Below, piece after piece: positions 1-15,100 of a stretch of 64,000 nucleotides of DNA. The stretch is from Cladorhizidae sp. MBARI D1340-BT2 (taxonomy: Eukaryota > Porifera > Demospongiae > Poecilosclerida > Cladorhizidae): the NCBI GenBank assembly GCA_028752905.1, contig JAQNBH010000017.1, positions 36,707,101-36,771,100 on the forward strand, in the 5' to 3' direction. How positions within the stretch are numbered: the first letter of the stretch is position 1; each line of letters opens with the position of its first letter. The position numbers and the translations under genes are program-made. Below the pieces are notes generated by a model, which saw only the letters and a list, made by a program, of their open reading frames with translations, had not been told where the DNA came from and made no database searches.

Positions 1-111
1 ATCATCGAGCGTATCGTGAAGGAAAGATCGGAGGTGTTGAAGTTGAAATTGCTGTAAAAGAATACAAGTCACATCGCCGTATTTCAGAAACCAAAAGTCA
101 ATAATTTTTAC
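1..111 (+). other. possible partial terminal exon at window edge
   Basis: The first 111 bases are open in two frames on the + strand. Frame 1 gives a charged stretch to TAA at 55-57. Frame 3 gives a stretch with VEVEIAVKEYKSHRRISE to TAA at 109-111. Either could be the end of an upstream gene or an exon cut by the window. No donor of good quality decides it, and chance is possible. Confidence 0.2.
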
Positions 112-961
112 CCCATTTCAAACCGTTTCTGTAACTAACTTCCTATAATTTTAAATTACTGTTTTTATAAAATACTCTAAAAACTCTCTCATTGTTTATT
201 GAAAAGAAATTATGATAAATTGCTTCACAGAAAGTTTATAATAGTGATGTAAAACTAGCATTAAAAAATCACTTCTTTAGCTCCACCAAAACACCAAAAC
301 TTGAGAAATCAGTATATACATGCCCGAGCTAATTAATATTCATGAGATGTAACCATGGTAACACAAAATTCCACCATTTAATATTTGATTTTCCTATATG
401 TCACATACCAAAAATAAAATTTCAAAAGCATACACGTATGCAAATATGATTGATTTAATGCACCCAGTAATCATAGAACTTTATGTCATTGGTGCCAGTT
501 GTGCTTAATCAGCACCTATGACACATGTAGTGATAGTGAGATCCCTTGGCAATACTGTTGATTTTTTTACTATATCACTTTGGTAGTGATCCACCCACCG
601 TTTAATTGGTGCTCAAGTGATCCCTCATTGTGGAGTTCGCATGCATTGAGCATGGATATTATTCATGATGAATCTATGTATGTATGTATCTGTGTATGTA
701 TGTATCTGTCATCTAAAATCTACAAACAGGTTATACACCTCAGTAAAATGGACTTGTGTGAATGAAGCAAAATTGTCAAATGAAAATATTAAAAAGATCA
801 AGAGAATGGGCTTGGATTGTGCATGCTAATTGGCAGGTCAAAGAATATCAATATGATAGCAATTCACCATGGGTGATACTGTCGGTGAGGACTAAAGGAA
901 ACAGGTGCATAGTTCTAATATAGAGAAAGATAACTGAATGCATATAGAATAGAGATATGCT
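112..961. other. non-coding AT-rich stretch
   Basis: No exon, RNA gene or repeat family is recognisable here. The short open frame at 580-765 is low-complexity (a gtatgtat-rich run near 670-710) and has no support. Confidence 0.5.
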
Positions 962-1636
962 GATCATGATGGGACACAAACAGATCATGATGGAGAACTC
1001 TGGACGCAAACAGATCATGATTGAGAACTCTGGACATAAACAGATCATGATTGAGAACTCTGGACATAAACAGATCATGATGGAGCACTCTGGACATAAA
1101 CAGATCATGATGGAGAACTCTGGACACAACAGACCATGATGGAGAACTCTAGACACAAACAGATCATGATGGAGAACTCTGGACACAAACAGATCATGAT
1201 GGAGAACTCTGGATGCAAACAGATCATGATGGAAAACTCTGGAAACAAACAGATCATGATGGAGAACTCTGGACACAAACAGATCATGATGGAGAACTCT
1301 GGCAAACAGATCATGATGGAGAACTCTGGACACAAACAGATCATGATGGAGAACTCTGGACGCAAACAGATCATGATGGATAACATCTGCACACAAACAA
1401 ATCATGATGGAGGACTCTAGAAACAAATGGACACTCTGGACACAAACAGACATGATGGAGAACATCTGGACACAAACAGATCAATGTGGAGATCTCTAGA
1501 CACAAACAGATCAATGTGGAGAACTCTAGACACAAACAGATCATGATGGAGCACCCTGGACACACACAGATTATAATGGAGAACATTTGGAAACAAACAG
1601 ATCATGATGGTGAACTCTGGACACAAACAGATCAAA
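962..1636. repeat. 30 bp minisatellite, about 22 copies
   Basis: Tandem array of a 30 bp unit, gatcatgatggagaactctg plus gacacaaaca, with scattered substitutions and some shortened units near 1304 and 1440. The unit is ten codons long, so both strands show long false open frames. Divergence grows toward the right end. Confidence 0.95.
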
Positions 1637-1689
1637 ATATTTAAACAAAATGTCGGAAGTTACTGTTGGCTATAACATGGTCTTTACTT

Positions 1690-1900
1690 CAGTACTCCAT
1701 CAGTCAGCAGACAGTTCCTGGTGACTTCACTCTTGGTATGCATCCTATTTTCAGTGGAAGCTGCTTCCAAACGATCTAAATAAAACCTTCCTCTTTGAGC
1801 CATATTTCTGACATAGATTTTTGTCTCACAACCAGGGCACCCAGCATGTACAACAATGCATAAGTTATGTATCTGTAAAGAACATTATGTGAAATTGTCA
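1690..1900. repeat. dispersed repeat family E, copy 1
   Basis: Shares an ordered series of words with 44490-44700: gaagctgcttccaa, then aataaaa, cctct, agcc, ttctgacatag or a near form, then tctcacaaccag and a catgcataa motif. The similarity spans about 150-200 bp with indels, so this is an old interspersed repeat of unknown type. Confidence 0.6.
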
Positions 1901-2980
1901 TAAATAAAGCAAAAGGGTTGGCAAACTTCAGCTCATTGCACAGTGCCTTGCTCTCATTTCTAGTAGAGATACATAGTGTATGTTACATGCATCATAGTAC
2001 CTCATTGAGAGGAACATGGCAGTATATTCTAGGAGTCTTCCCCTTCAACTTAACTGTGTAGATTTTATAGTTACAATTGGTCACGGTGTCAGCTATGACT
2101 TCAATTGGCATCATTACAATATAAATACAAAAGGCTGTACTTTGGTAGAAGCATTAGGTCTATTTAAACGAAGCTACATTCTACAACAAAACATAAAGCA
2201 AACAAGTCTATGCAAGAGTACCTCTTTTCTCAAGCAGAATATTTCCAGATGCTGTGAAGCTTTGCTTCTGGAAATATGTAGCCAAAGACATTTTTGAAGA
2301 TTTCAGTTGTGATTGTTGACCATTTACCCAAAATGTATTGACATACCCTCTCTCAATCTCAAACTTATATAATTGTAACTGCCCTGCAATTGTGATGACT
2401 GATTGAAATATCCTGAGGTTCCTATTATGTTTTTACACACCACTGCAAAATAAAGCCCTGTACTAAATTTGTGCATAAAAATAAAATAATTGTTTATATT
2501 TGTTTTGTCATTTATTATTATCGGGTATTTTTTGTGTGGGTTTTTTTCTGAAACATTCCACCTTTTTTTTTTACAGTTTAAAAAATCTGTTTATTATGCG
2601 GTTCTATCTGGTTGTTAAGCCATTTATGTTGCTTGAGTGACAGTACCAGGGTGGAAAGTGCCCCCTATACTCTCTTACTGATAAGATGGAGTTCCTGGTG
2701 TGCCAAGGACTGGCATATGATGCACACTCCCAGTGCACACAAATTGCACATATTACATATTAGACATAGTTGCTGTTCATCGATAAAAGAGAAATTGTTT
2801 TTGTTGTGTTACTCTTAATATGGTGGCTAGGAACATGCATTATCAAACACATGAATAAAGGATTGTATATAAGCTATTTGAACTTCTAAAACATATGAGA
2901 GATTAATTTTGGAAGCCTTCAAAGTATAATCTATAATATTGTCTATCACTGACCTAGGACTGATTCAGTGTTGTCTTCAG
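1901..2980. other. intron or 5' region of the CFAP47-like gene, no exon seen
   Basis: No ASH-like exon is visible in this 1.1 kb. Open frames at 2016-2297 and 2612-2818 have no recognisable motif or convincing splice sites. The stretch ends in the acceptor of visible exon 1. Confidence 0.4.
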
Positions 2981-3113
2981 TGGTGGTGAGCCTAAAGGGA
3001 AGTGGTAGATGTTTTGACAATGTATCTGAAAAAGGTCAGAATATGATGAAGTTGGCTTGCCTGGATGACTTGGCTCGTAGCATCAGACCATCCTCTCAAG
3101 AGAGCTCAATCAT
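2981..3113 (+). CDS. CFAP47: CFAP47-like exon 1 (visible)
   Basis: Acceptor ttgtcttcag, donor gtgagt. Starts in phase 1 and ends in phase 2. It encodes VVSLKGSGRCFDN, the last strand of an ASH domain (the V-x-L-x-G-x-G ending), so at least one exon precedes it. The rest is a polar linker. Confidence 0.6.
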
Positions 3114-6100
3114 GTGAGTATCAATTTCTATCAACATGCATTTTCAATGACCTATCCTTAATTTTTCACAAAAAAGCAGATGTTATTTCTGCATGTCTTC
3201 TGTGTTCATATTTAAGTTAGCACTTTTTGCTTATTACTATAATTATAGGCTTCATAGTGGGAATATTTACAGTGGGAATATTCTTGCATGTGACAAGAAT
3301 CATTTAGGGAATTATTGAACTTACATATTATGTGGACCAATTTTTCATTTATTTTGTTGTTGTTGTTTGTTTATTATTTATGTATTTGTGATTTGTTCAT
3401 TTATTTTTTAATTAATTAATTAATTTATATTGTTACAATGACCTTCTCAATAATCAACTTGAATTTTACTCTTCGACTAGATGCTCTAGCCTTCATCATA
3501 TTGATTTTATGCTTGATTTCTTACCTATTGGCTATGATTATCCTTGGACATACTGTCTGTGTGTATTCATGAATATAGAACGCCATTCACCAAGATGTCC
3601 AGATATACTTACATTGATACTGAATACCGTGACAGAGATGAGGTAGTCAGCAGAAAAATGAACCATAAAAATGCATACATTGCATATCTGAGACAACATT
3701 ATTCTGAAAGGAAATGGAGAGAAAATGAGAGGTAAGGCTACTTTATTTATCAGTGTAAATCAGAAGTGATATGTATATGCATCATATTGCTTTCATGTTC
3801 ACAGAAAGGACTTGGCAGCTATGAAGAAGGTTGACATGGGTATGCTACCTGGAAGTGGTCTTCAGGCACCAACACTGACTGTATCTACTTATAGTTCACT
3901 CCACAGGAGAGCATTACTGCCATCCAGCTTAGTGAAAACATCAGATGGGCAAGATGTGAGTGTTAGATCAGATCTCCTGTCCATTTAGTAAGATTCTGGA
4001 TCATGAAATGCTGCAGGAATTTCAGGACAATTTATTAAAGAAAAAATAGCTACCACTTGTAGGAAATTAATCAGCATTGCATGGTTTTAGATTTGTGTAG
4101 TTTATTGCCAGAATACGTACTCAAGGAGATGGCATTCTTGATAACCCAGCAACTTTAAATAGCTTTATATAGCACTTTTTAGTAACCTGAATAATTGGTG
4201 AGCAAAGCGAGCCCTTACTTGTGAGTTGAATGTAAAAGTTTGTATTGCCATGTGTTTATCAATGCATCTATGTATGTAGTTATGCACTGTTCATTCACTT
4301 GTAAAATATAAACTTTTCACCAACTTTAAAAGGAAATAAGGAAATGATTGTCATACGTATACAGAGAAAAATCACTGCAAATTCAAATCAAGGGGAAAAG
4401 TGGCTGCACAGTGAGTGAGAACAGGACGCATGGTTAGCAGCTCTCAGGGAAATGATGCTTGAATCTCATTCTGACATAGATTTCCTGACACAGATTCTCA
4501 ATCCATCAGCATGCCCTAGCTATGGAGGTGGGATACAATAATGATGCAGACACTCTCATCAATCTTGGTGAGATAAACACGTAATTTCTTGCACTGTCGC
4601 TCTCTCTGACAAAAAACAAAAAAGGGATCTACTACCTAGTTGGCATACCGGAAACATAATGACTAGGCAACAGATGAGAGGGCAACAGATGAGAGGAGTG
4701 CTAACAATGGCGAGCACAGCAAATATACTGAACAGTGTTAAGAGTGCCAACTATCACTTTAACAAAGGGTCAGAAGTTCTTGTCAGCTTCTGTATATATG
4801 AGATCTTCCCTTCTGAAAATTCCTGTAGAAAGGACTTCCTAATGACCTCACTCTTAGTGTGATTGTAATCTTCAAGGAGAGGCCAAAAAAGTGGATGTGG
4901 AAATATGGCTGTGAGAAAAGAGTTTTGTTAAGAGTACTTGGAAGCAGCTTTCCTTGTATATAGATGGGTAATGCTTACACTAAGCTTGAGGTCATCAGGC
5001 AATGCTTTTCTTCAAGAACTAAATTATACAGACTGCTAAAAAGAAGACCATGCACAATCTGACAAGAACTTATATTAAACTTGTATCTCAGTGTTGTATT
5101 CTCATGCTGTATATTATTCTGCAGGTACATTCATTGGCAGACAAGAATTTGGTTGCTAGCTTGGATTCTATTGGTCCTAACCAGGTTGTTATAGGTAAAC
5201 GTACAGTAATTACTATTCCAACTCAGTATTGGACTTGCCTCAATATTCATTACAGAACCTGCTGCCTTAAATTTTGGTCTGTTTTTTGTTGGCTCCACTG
5301 TGGAAAAGAGTCTTTCTGTAAAGAATCCTACCAAGAAGAATATGGCCATCACATTTGACGTTAGTACTAGTTTATAGATATCCGTATTATTACAAAATGT
5401 TGTGAATGAGTAAGCATAGTGATTTTATGATTTTGAGCTCCCAAAATCAATTTAAAAATAATATCACCACAAATTGTAAACATTGACGAAGAAATATATT
5501 TTGAGTTCATAATTATGAGCTACTAAGAGCTAATTCTGCAAAATTAAAATGATAATGTGATAAATAAATGTTTTAAGTTTTCAGAGTCCAGACCCTCAAA
5601 AGGATCTTCATTGTCACACTCCACTTCAGCAAGAGCACTTGGGTCTTCACACTCCTTCAGCAAGAGCACTTGGGTCTTCACCCTTCTTCAGCATGAGCGA
5701 TCACTCAGGTCTTCACACTCCTTCAGCATGAGCACTCAGGTCTTCACACTCCTTCAGCATGAGCACTCAGGTCTTCATACTCCTTCAGCATGAGCACATT
5801 TGCACATCAATCAAGGGGTTGCAGTGGATCTGTAAAGTTACTGAGAACTACAACCATCAGAAACTTGTTTTCTTCAAGTTACCTCGTCAAACTCTGGAAC
5901 CTAATGACCACGAAATACATCACAAATCACAAGGCCTTGCTGGTCTGGAGACAAGAGCTCCATCGTGATATTCTGGATGTGAGGAAGAATTGTTCCTGAT
6001 GTAGCAAAGGGCTGTCCCGCCATTGATTAAGGCGAAGGATGTGGAAGATGTCAGAATCACTTGGAAAAGTGCAGTCTTCCCTTGAAACAATACCTGAAAG

Positions 6101-9100
6101 GGTAGAAATTCCCCATTGAGAGTGACAGCTAAAGCCGTTTATCAATAAGGGCTCTGATATGAACTCATTGTGTCCCCTGCGCTCAGCCATTGTCCAATTG
6201 AATGTTTGTGCGCAACATCAGTGGATGTCTAATCCCAGTTAATCACTAGCTGTAGGGAAATCTTGTGCACTGCAACTGGGCATGATATTTGACTGTTTTC
6301 AACTGCTTGTATTTGTTGGGAGTGACCTGCCTTTCAGCTTGAGCAGTGGTATATAGCTCACTTCAGATTCCCCATCCTCCACATGAGTGAAGTTGCTCAG
6401 CTCCTTATCAAGTTGATACTTCTCCCATGTTCTACCATCGGAGTTCTGTCCTTGGCCTCAATCATACCTTAAAACAGCAGAAATTACCAAGAGAGCAGAA
6501 ATTACAGTGCCAGCCATTCTCAATCTCTTAATGTACTTGCTGATCGAGATGATCAAGCACCAAGGTTTTCCCATATTGTTGAGATACTGGTGACATTCTC
6601 CTTCCCACTGGGTCTCAGAGACAAATATATTTTCTTAAAAGAGCGTACTGAGATTTCACTTGGTTCAGGAAATATTTTCTTGAAATGCGTTTTGATGTTA
6701 GAGTTCCCATTTTCTGTGACTTATTTACCAATAGTTGCTTGATCATCTTGCTCTTTGCACTTCATGTCCACCATCCAAATATTCATTCTACATCTTCATT
6801 AGCTCTTCTGATAGTTCCCTGACAGATTCCAATGTCTTTGCTAGTAGGTAAGGATGTTTGGAAGTACTTTTTAAGGCTCAGGGTAATTTCTTTCTCACCT
6901 TTCTGGTGTTAAACCTTGTTTTCTCACTTCAACTCTCAGAACGTGAACTTTTGCTTTCACATTATAAAAAGCAATAGAATAATTTATTTTTCAGGGAAAA
7001 AATAGTACACATAATGGGAATAATTGTGCCCTCACAACACTTGCAATGTTTAACCATATGCAAAACGTTGTGGTCATATGGTATATTTTTTTTCCTGGCA
7101 GACTGGAGGAGCTCCCTTCCAATTTGCATCATTTCCCAAAAAGACAAAGATGAATGTGTTTTTGAGGCCCTCGTGTTGCACCAGTGTTGGCTTTAGTTTG
7201 ATGCTAGCACACCCAGGGAAAGTTCAGAGGTAAGAGAATTCTATAGCAGGAAGCATCCTAACATATGTGACAGGATCTGAGAAGTACATTAATTAATACA
7301 GAAATCTACATGATCATTTAAAAATGGACTTTCAAGTCATACCTTTCAGTGTCTCTATGCTAATGCTTAGCCTTTGCCTTTAGGCTTTCATATTTGTCAT
7401 TCAGAGTAGACCTAAGAGCTGATTCAATTTCCATTCTGTGTTTAATTTTATGTTCTTTGGCATGATATAAATTTTTTTTAAACCCACGTTTGTTTTATTC
7501 TATATAATGTACTGATCCTACCCTAAATGTTTATACACAAAATGGAGTCTTGTCATTGCTTATTACCTATTGCATTGCAGGAGCATGAAGTATACCATTA
7601 ATGAGAACCATATGTACAGCATTCCTGTGACTGCTGTAATAGATGAACTGACATTGCTAGTGTCCTCTACGACTGTGGTCATGATGGAGTCATGCTCTTA
7701 CCATGTCTCTGCAGGTAACTTTTAGTGTAATTACCGTGAAAGCTGGTTATTAGGCATTACTCTCTAATAGCATCAGCATGTGCTTTAATAAGGAGAAGTT
7801 GCTTAACAAACAATGCCCATGTGCAATTTCAAATATGTTTTACCAGGCTAGATAGAAAGATGGCAAGCAATTGGACTGTCGCTGAGTATAGCCTAGAGAG
7901 TGTCAATGTGGTCATCACATTTACAGCTCTGTTTGGTAACCAGCATTGGAAGAAACACAGAATCTTGAATAATCAGGACTTGCTTAACAAAGGAGTCTAG
8001 AACTAACAGTCAAGTATATAGGCGCTTAACAAAAATTGGGTGCTTAATGTAGACACCAGCTCAAGATCAGCTTTTACAATATATATGCTATGTAGCATGT
8101 AACTGTGTGTGCTTGTTATAGGGCTCAACATCAGCTACAATATATATATGGCATGTAACTGTGCATGCTTGTTATAGGGCTCAACATCAGCTACAATATA
8201 TATATACTATGTGGCATGTAACTGTGCATGCTTGTTATATGGCTCAACATCAGCTACAATATATATATATACTATGTGGCAAGTAACTGTGTATATGCCT
8301 GTGGCTCAACATCAGCTACAATATATATATACACTATGTGGCATGTAACTGTGTATGCTTGTTATAGGGCTCAACATCAGCTACAATATATATATATATA
8401 CTATGTAGCATGTAACTGTGTATGCTTGTTATAGGGCTCAACATCAGCTACAATATATATATATATACTATGTGGCATGTAAACTGTGTATGCTTGTTAT
8501 AGGACTCAACATCAGCTACAATATATATACTATGTAGCATGTAACTGTGCATGCTTGTTATAAGGCTTACCATAGCTACAATATATATATACTATGTGGC
8601 ATGTAACTGTGTATGCTTGTTATAGGGCTCAGGCTACAATATATATATACCACGTAGCATGTAACTGTGCATGCTTGTTATAGGGCTCAGCATCAGCTAC
8701 AATATATATATATACTATGTGGCATGTAACTGTGTATGCTTGTTATAGGGCTTATCATAGCTACAATATATATGCCATGTAAGCATGTAGGGCTCACCAT
8801 AAATCTGAAAAATTTTGTCGATAAATTTTCGTATTAACCTACAAAAATTAAAAATGGGAGGAAATGGGGAAGATTGTGTGTTAGCTATGGCTCATGCACA
8901 CAGAGACTGGGTAAGGAGAGAGCTAGCTTCTAGAAGTACTCTCTCCTAAAATTAACACAATTTTGACAAGTTTCTAGGTACTTGTACAATATTGATGGTG
9001 TTCTTTTTCACCACTAGCTATTGCATAGGGATCTCTTAGTTAATGGCAATCCCTAAACAGTTGGTTTCCATATAGCTCTGTGATAGCTTCTCTCAAGAAT

Positions 9101-12100
9101 AGCCTAGCAATCTTATCCATAGCTTTTCAACTGGTTTCAGAAGTCAATTGCATATTGTCTCACATTAGTCACATTAATTTGTAGACCACTAGTTCTATGA
9201 AATATTATCTTACTAAACATAAAGTATTCCAGATTTATGATGGTTACTTATAATGGCAGAGAGATGACCCCCACTCCCCACCATCACATCACCATCCCCA
9301 TTCCCAACTCCACCATGAAATTAGCCCCACGCCCACTTTCCAATTGAGTGATGTCTTCTCCTTTCATAAATTTCTATTTATGTGTCTTTTAAAATTATGC
9401 AAGAAACTTGTGTCAAATTTTTACAATATTTTTTCAGTGGCATGTGGGGCAGAGGTGGGGCATTGTGTGTAGGCTTGTAATGGGAAGAAGGTGTGTGTGT
9501 GTTAGATATGTAGCACAGTCTCTTCTTGCATTTCCATAACCAATTTTTTATTTTGCTTCATAATGTGCTACTTTTGCTTGATCTGTTTCTGTTGTAGCTG
9601 ATACGGTTCATCATTTCATATATTGATCTTTTATCGTATTTTCCATCCTCTTGATGACGTGTTGTTGTTTTCAGGAGAATTATGGTTGCTCCAAACCATA
9701 TACACTAGCTATAATATTACATGGTTGTCTTGTACAACACAGCAAGTGCTCACAAAACCTTTGTCCTAATTAGTACAAGAACAAAAATGTATATATTTAG
9801 AACTGAACAGCTATGTATGTTAAAACAAGACTGTGTCCATGTAGCCAGTTGTATGATTCCTTACCATTTAAAATCGTGTTCACCCCTCATTTTAGTATAA
9901 GCAAATATAATACTGGCTATATGATTTTGAATGGTAAAGAGTTCCAAATAGTGTGGTTTTACATGGGTCTTTAACTATTAGTTGTTATTGTTTTTTAATT
10001 AAAAAAATTATCTTATCAAATTGTTGCTATTTTGGGTTTTGTAAACATTTATTATTATTTTGGTTGGTGATGGAGAACTACACTAAATTAGAGTTCTACA
10101 GAATCCAACTCAGAGCTTCTGGACTCTTGGTCTTTATAACACCTTTTCTAACTTATTTTTTATTACGGTGACCTCAACTTGAAATTTACTACCTCGACAT
10201 TTTGACTATATAGATGCGTACCACCTGATGATTGTAGCCGCCTATTGCTTCTTTTTGAGAAGGGCCACCATTGAGCATGCTGGTAGGAGTGGAATGCAGC
10301 TTTCCAATGGAGTCAAGTAGAAGCTTGTGGTGATCAAGCAGCAACTGCAAGTCAATTTTGCTGCAAGTCTAGTCATGACTCAAGCAGGAAACCCTGTGAT
10401 CGCTAATGTAGAATGGTACAATTGGTAAGGTAAGTCAGAGGTCACTTAACTTTAGCAGCTGCTTTTTAAGATTTGACTGAGTATACCAACAATGTGCAAC
10501 AGCATCCTTTAACTATGGTTAAGTAGATATTCGTGTTGGGCAGGGGAGCTACATCTGCATGAAGTATAGGGTTCATCCAGGTAAATATATGCATCTATAC
10601 TTTACCCTGCTTGTCAGGGATGGACCTGCAAAAGATTATCCTGACATTTATTAGAACATTAGAATGTTTGTGTGACTATAATAACATTGTGTGTATAATG
10701 TGTGGTATAATAGTCAGGTGTTGATTATGTCATGTGAGGCTACTGAGGGGAGCACGTGTAGAACAATATATATGTGGTCGGCTCGCCCTCAGTAGTTCGT
10801 TCGATTTTTGACCTTGTTTCTGTAAAGTGTTTCTGAAGTTTTAATAATATAATTATACTTTAGTAGTACTTGTCGATTCTAGCTTAGAAGATAGATCAGA
10901 CTAGAGTTTGACCTAGTCCACCCTAAGTTAAGGGTGGAAACGAGCGCGAACCTCGACAGTTGGTGGCAGCGGTGAAGATTTGAGAGCTTCGACAATTCGC
11001 TACATTGGGCTCTTATGCTAAAGTACGGGAGTATTTGACCTCACGATTTCGACTACGAAAAGGCTACTAGGAACGATGGAAACTAGAGCCTGATCTCAAT
11101 GCACAGACGGGCAGGACTCAGAAACCACAGAAACTGATTATCGACCACAAGGGCGGGTTGATGAAGAACGGAGCGACAACTTCAGTGGACGGACGGCGGG
11201 GGCGGATGCGCTGGAATCCGATGACGACGACTTACCTGAGGGTGAGATATCGACTAAGGACATGTTGAAGTGGATGGCGAAACAAAATAGCAAACGAGAC
11301 TATACCTTGGCAAAGTGTATCGAACTATTGGGCTCACGAGCTGAGGCAAGAGCCATTCCTAAATTGTCAAATTGGGAAGATGGACAAGACCCTGAACGTT
11401 TTTTTGTTTTGTTTGAATCAGTGATGGATGATCATGGAGTACCTGAGAAAGATTGGATGAAACAGTTGAAGCCAACACTGAAAGGACAAGTTTTAGCAGA
11501 GTGGGAAGACATGCCACGAGAGGAGAGAAGGAAGTATTCTCGAATCAAGAGAAGAGTGTTGAACCGGCTGGGAATGAGCACGGCAGAGAGAAGGATGAGA
11601 TGGTGGGACTTGGAACCAAAGGACAAGGAACCACTAATGAATTGGTATAGACGGACAAGGGAAGCCACGGACAGATACCTGAGAGACTTTGAATCCAGGA
11701 AGGCCATAATGGAACATTTAGCGATGGAGACCTTCCTGCGGGGACTGCCAGGATCTGCAGCTACCTGGGTAAGGCGAGCATTGCACTGATGACCCGGACA
11801 ACGCTGGTGATGCAGCAATGAGATTCTTTGTGGACAGAGGATGGGAGGCAACTGTCAAACCCAAACGAAGAAGGACAGATGATGAGAGGAGGAATCAGAG
11901 CAGCAGCACAGACTCTACCCTTAAGGTGACCAACCTACCGAAACGAGACTCAACCAGGCTGACCACAAGCACAGGATTCAAGGAGAAAAGTAAGATTGAT
12001 CCTAAATACTTTGATAATGACAAGGGTCCTATGTGCTTTAGGTGTAAGGGATGGGGTCACAAGGGCAAGGACTGTCCTAAGAATGTTTGTGCGGTGAAGA

Positions 12101-15100
12101 TTGACAAGGAGAATGAGCCACTATCTGAGCCTAAGAAATGGAATGTGGTGAGAGGTCTAGTGGGAACAAATGAATGTGACATTGAGCTGGACCATCTGCC
12201 GACACATCAGTGGTGGTGAAAGACTTGGTGCCTGGCGGAGCCTACACTGGAAAGTGGATAAGGATTGCAGGTGTACACACAGTGACGAGAGATGCTCCAG
12301 TGGCTAGACTGTTGGTAAGAGTCGGAGAACGAAAGTTCTGGGTTGAGGCAGCAGTACTAGCAAGGGCCAACAAAGATATTTTGTTAGGAGCAGACCACGA
12401 AAACCAATTTGAACTGATGGCTGAAGCAATGGAAGCACGGCGCCAAGAAAACGCAAAGATCAATGCAGTGACAACCAAGTCAATGAGTGCAAAGGAACAA
12501 GATGAACGGGACGCAGATCTAATTACAGATGAGATGTTCCAGCAAGAGTTCGATATAGATGACTCTCTGTTGAACAAACGACATACAGAGAAAAAAACCA
12601 GGTCGACTAAACGAGATGACCGTCTGAGAGTGTTTGCAGACAGCACACGAGAGGTACCTGACGAGTTAGCCATAGGACGAGATGAGCTGAGGAAAGAACA
12701 GCAGGAAGATGACACCCTCACAGAAGCATGGGAGCGAGCAGGGACAGGAGACAACTATAGGGTGAAGGACAAGCTCCTCTATCATATCAGTCATGGAGAA
12801 GAAGATATCCGGCAGCTTGTCGTTCCAGCTAAGAGAAGAGCAAAACTCGTGAAGTTAGCCCACAGCTCGCCGATGGCAGGCCACATGGGTCGGAAGAGAA
12901 CAACCGAGAAAGTATTGCAAAGGTTCTATTGGCCAGGAATAAACAAGGAGGTGAGGGAATATGTTGAACAGTGTGTTGAGTGTCAAATGGTGAAACCAGT
13001 GCAGAGGAATAAGGCTCCATTGATTAGTCTACCTATAATCTCGACCCCATTTGAGAGGGTCGCGATGGACGTGGTCGGGCCTCTACCAATGACTGAGAGG
13101 AAGAACCGATACCTGCTGACGATTATGGACTTTGCAACAAGATACCCTGAGGCCATACCCATGAGACGAGTGGATAGTGAGTCAGTAGCTGAGGCCCTGC
13201 TGCAGTTCTTCTGTAAGTTTGGATTGCCGAAGGAAGTACTGTCGGACAGAGGCACCAACTTCACATCAGAGTTGATGAAGAATGTGATGAGACGACTAGG
13301 AGTCGACCACATAAAGTCTTCTCCCTACCACCCTCAGACAAATGGCATGTTGGAGAGGTGGCATGGGACACTAAAAGCAATGATTAGGAAGTCAGGTCGG
13401 GGGAAAAAGGAATGGGATTTGCTTGTTCCTTTGTTTCTATTTGCTTACAGAGAGGCGGTGCATGAAGCCACAGGGTTCTCTCCCTTTGAACTCGTCTTTG
13501 GCAGGCATGTAAGAGGACCTCTGGACATTGTCAAGGATCAATGGGAAGAGACTGAGAATCTACCAGTCTCTGTGGCAGAATACATCGACAACATCTACGA
13601 AAAGATGCAAGACATGGCAGAAATAGCCAAGGAAAGTGACAGACGAGCCAAGGAAAGGACCAAGAAATGGTTTGATGTAAAGGCACGAGAGAGGAAATTC
13701 AACGAAGGCGATGCCGTGCTAGTCCTGACACCAGACAAGAAAAGTAAACTGGACGCAGCTTACCAAGGACCATATTTGATCATAGCAAAGGTATCCCCAG
13801 TAACATACAGGGTAGATGTAGCTGGAAGAGGAAAGCAAGGAAAAGTAGTTCATGTCAACCTGCTTAAAGAGTGGAAGACACCGACTCAAAACGTGATGGC
13901 GATCTCAGTGGTGACGGAGACATCAAACGAAGATGATGGTGACTTGGTGACTTGGGAGCCAGGAAAGACCACTCAACCAATGCTAGCCGACGAATTGAAT
14001 GAACAACAACAAAAAGATACATCGAGGCTGATGATGAAAATCGAGAAAGTTTTCGACACATGTCCGGGTGAGACGCAATTGACAAAGCACCAAATACGAA
14101 CTGGGGATGCACTACCCATCAGAATCCCACCTTACAGGGTGCCGGTGGCGATGCAAGATGCAGTGAGAGAAGAATTACGAGCAATGTTACAACAAGGCAT
14201 CATCGAAGTCTCCAGAAGCCCATGGGCAGCCCCTCTGGTGACGGTAAAAAAAAAAGATGGAACGGTACGACTGTGTGGTGATTACCGCAAGCTTAACGAA
14301 ATCACTCAGGATGATCCTTATGTAATGCCACGAGCAGACGAGCTCATAGACAAAATTGGACAAGCGAAGTTTATGTCGATTCTAGACATGACGAAAGGAT
14401 ACTACCAAGTTCCTATGTCAGAAGAAGACAAAGCAAAGACGGCTTTTATGTCCATCATGGGCAAATTTCACTTCAACAGAATGCCCTTCGGTCTGAAAGG
14501 AGCACCAGCGACCTTCCAAAGACTGGTAGATGATCTGCTTAGGGGAACCCATGAATATGCCTCCGCATATATGGATGACATTGTAGTGTTCTCAGACAAT
14601 TGGAAGATGCATCTTGAACACATAGAAGAAATATTGAAGCGATTGAAGGATGCTGGTCTCACGCTACGAGCCGAAAAATGCAGAATTGGAGCGTCAAGCT
14701 GTACGTACCTTGGTCATCAAGTGGGAGGAGGTCGAGTCAAGTTGGAAGAATCGAAGATTGCAGCTGTGAAGAACTTCCGAAGACCTCAAACGAAAAGAGA
14801 CATCAGGGCATATCTAGGGCTCACTGGCTATTATCGAAAGTTTATAGCCAACTATGCAGACAGAGCACTACCATTCACTGATTTATTGAAGAAGTCTGAA
14901 CCTGAAAAAATCAAATGGACCACAAAGTTGGAAGAAGCTTTTAACGACTTAAAAGCTGCACTAACGAGTCGACCAGTATTACGAATGCCGGATTTCACAA
15001 AGCCATTTCTTCTCCAAACGGATGCGTCGCAAAAAGGGATTGGAGCAGTCCTTGCACAACATTTTGACGACGGGGAGAGGCCGGTAGCATATTTCTCGCG

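Noticed and set aside
848..1635. Long open frames on both strands (up to 205 codons)
   Set aside because: They are translations of a 30 bp minisatellite whose unit is a multiple of three.
962..1636. CRISPR-like repeat spacing
   Set aside because: Units are contiguous with no unique spacers, and this is animal nuclear DNA.
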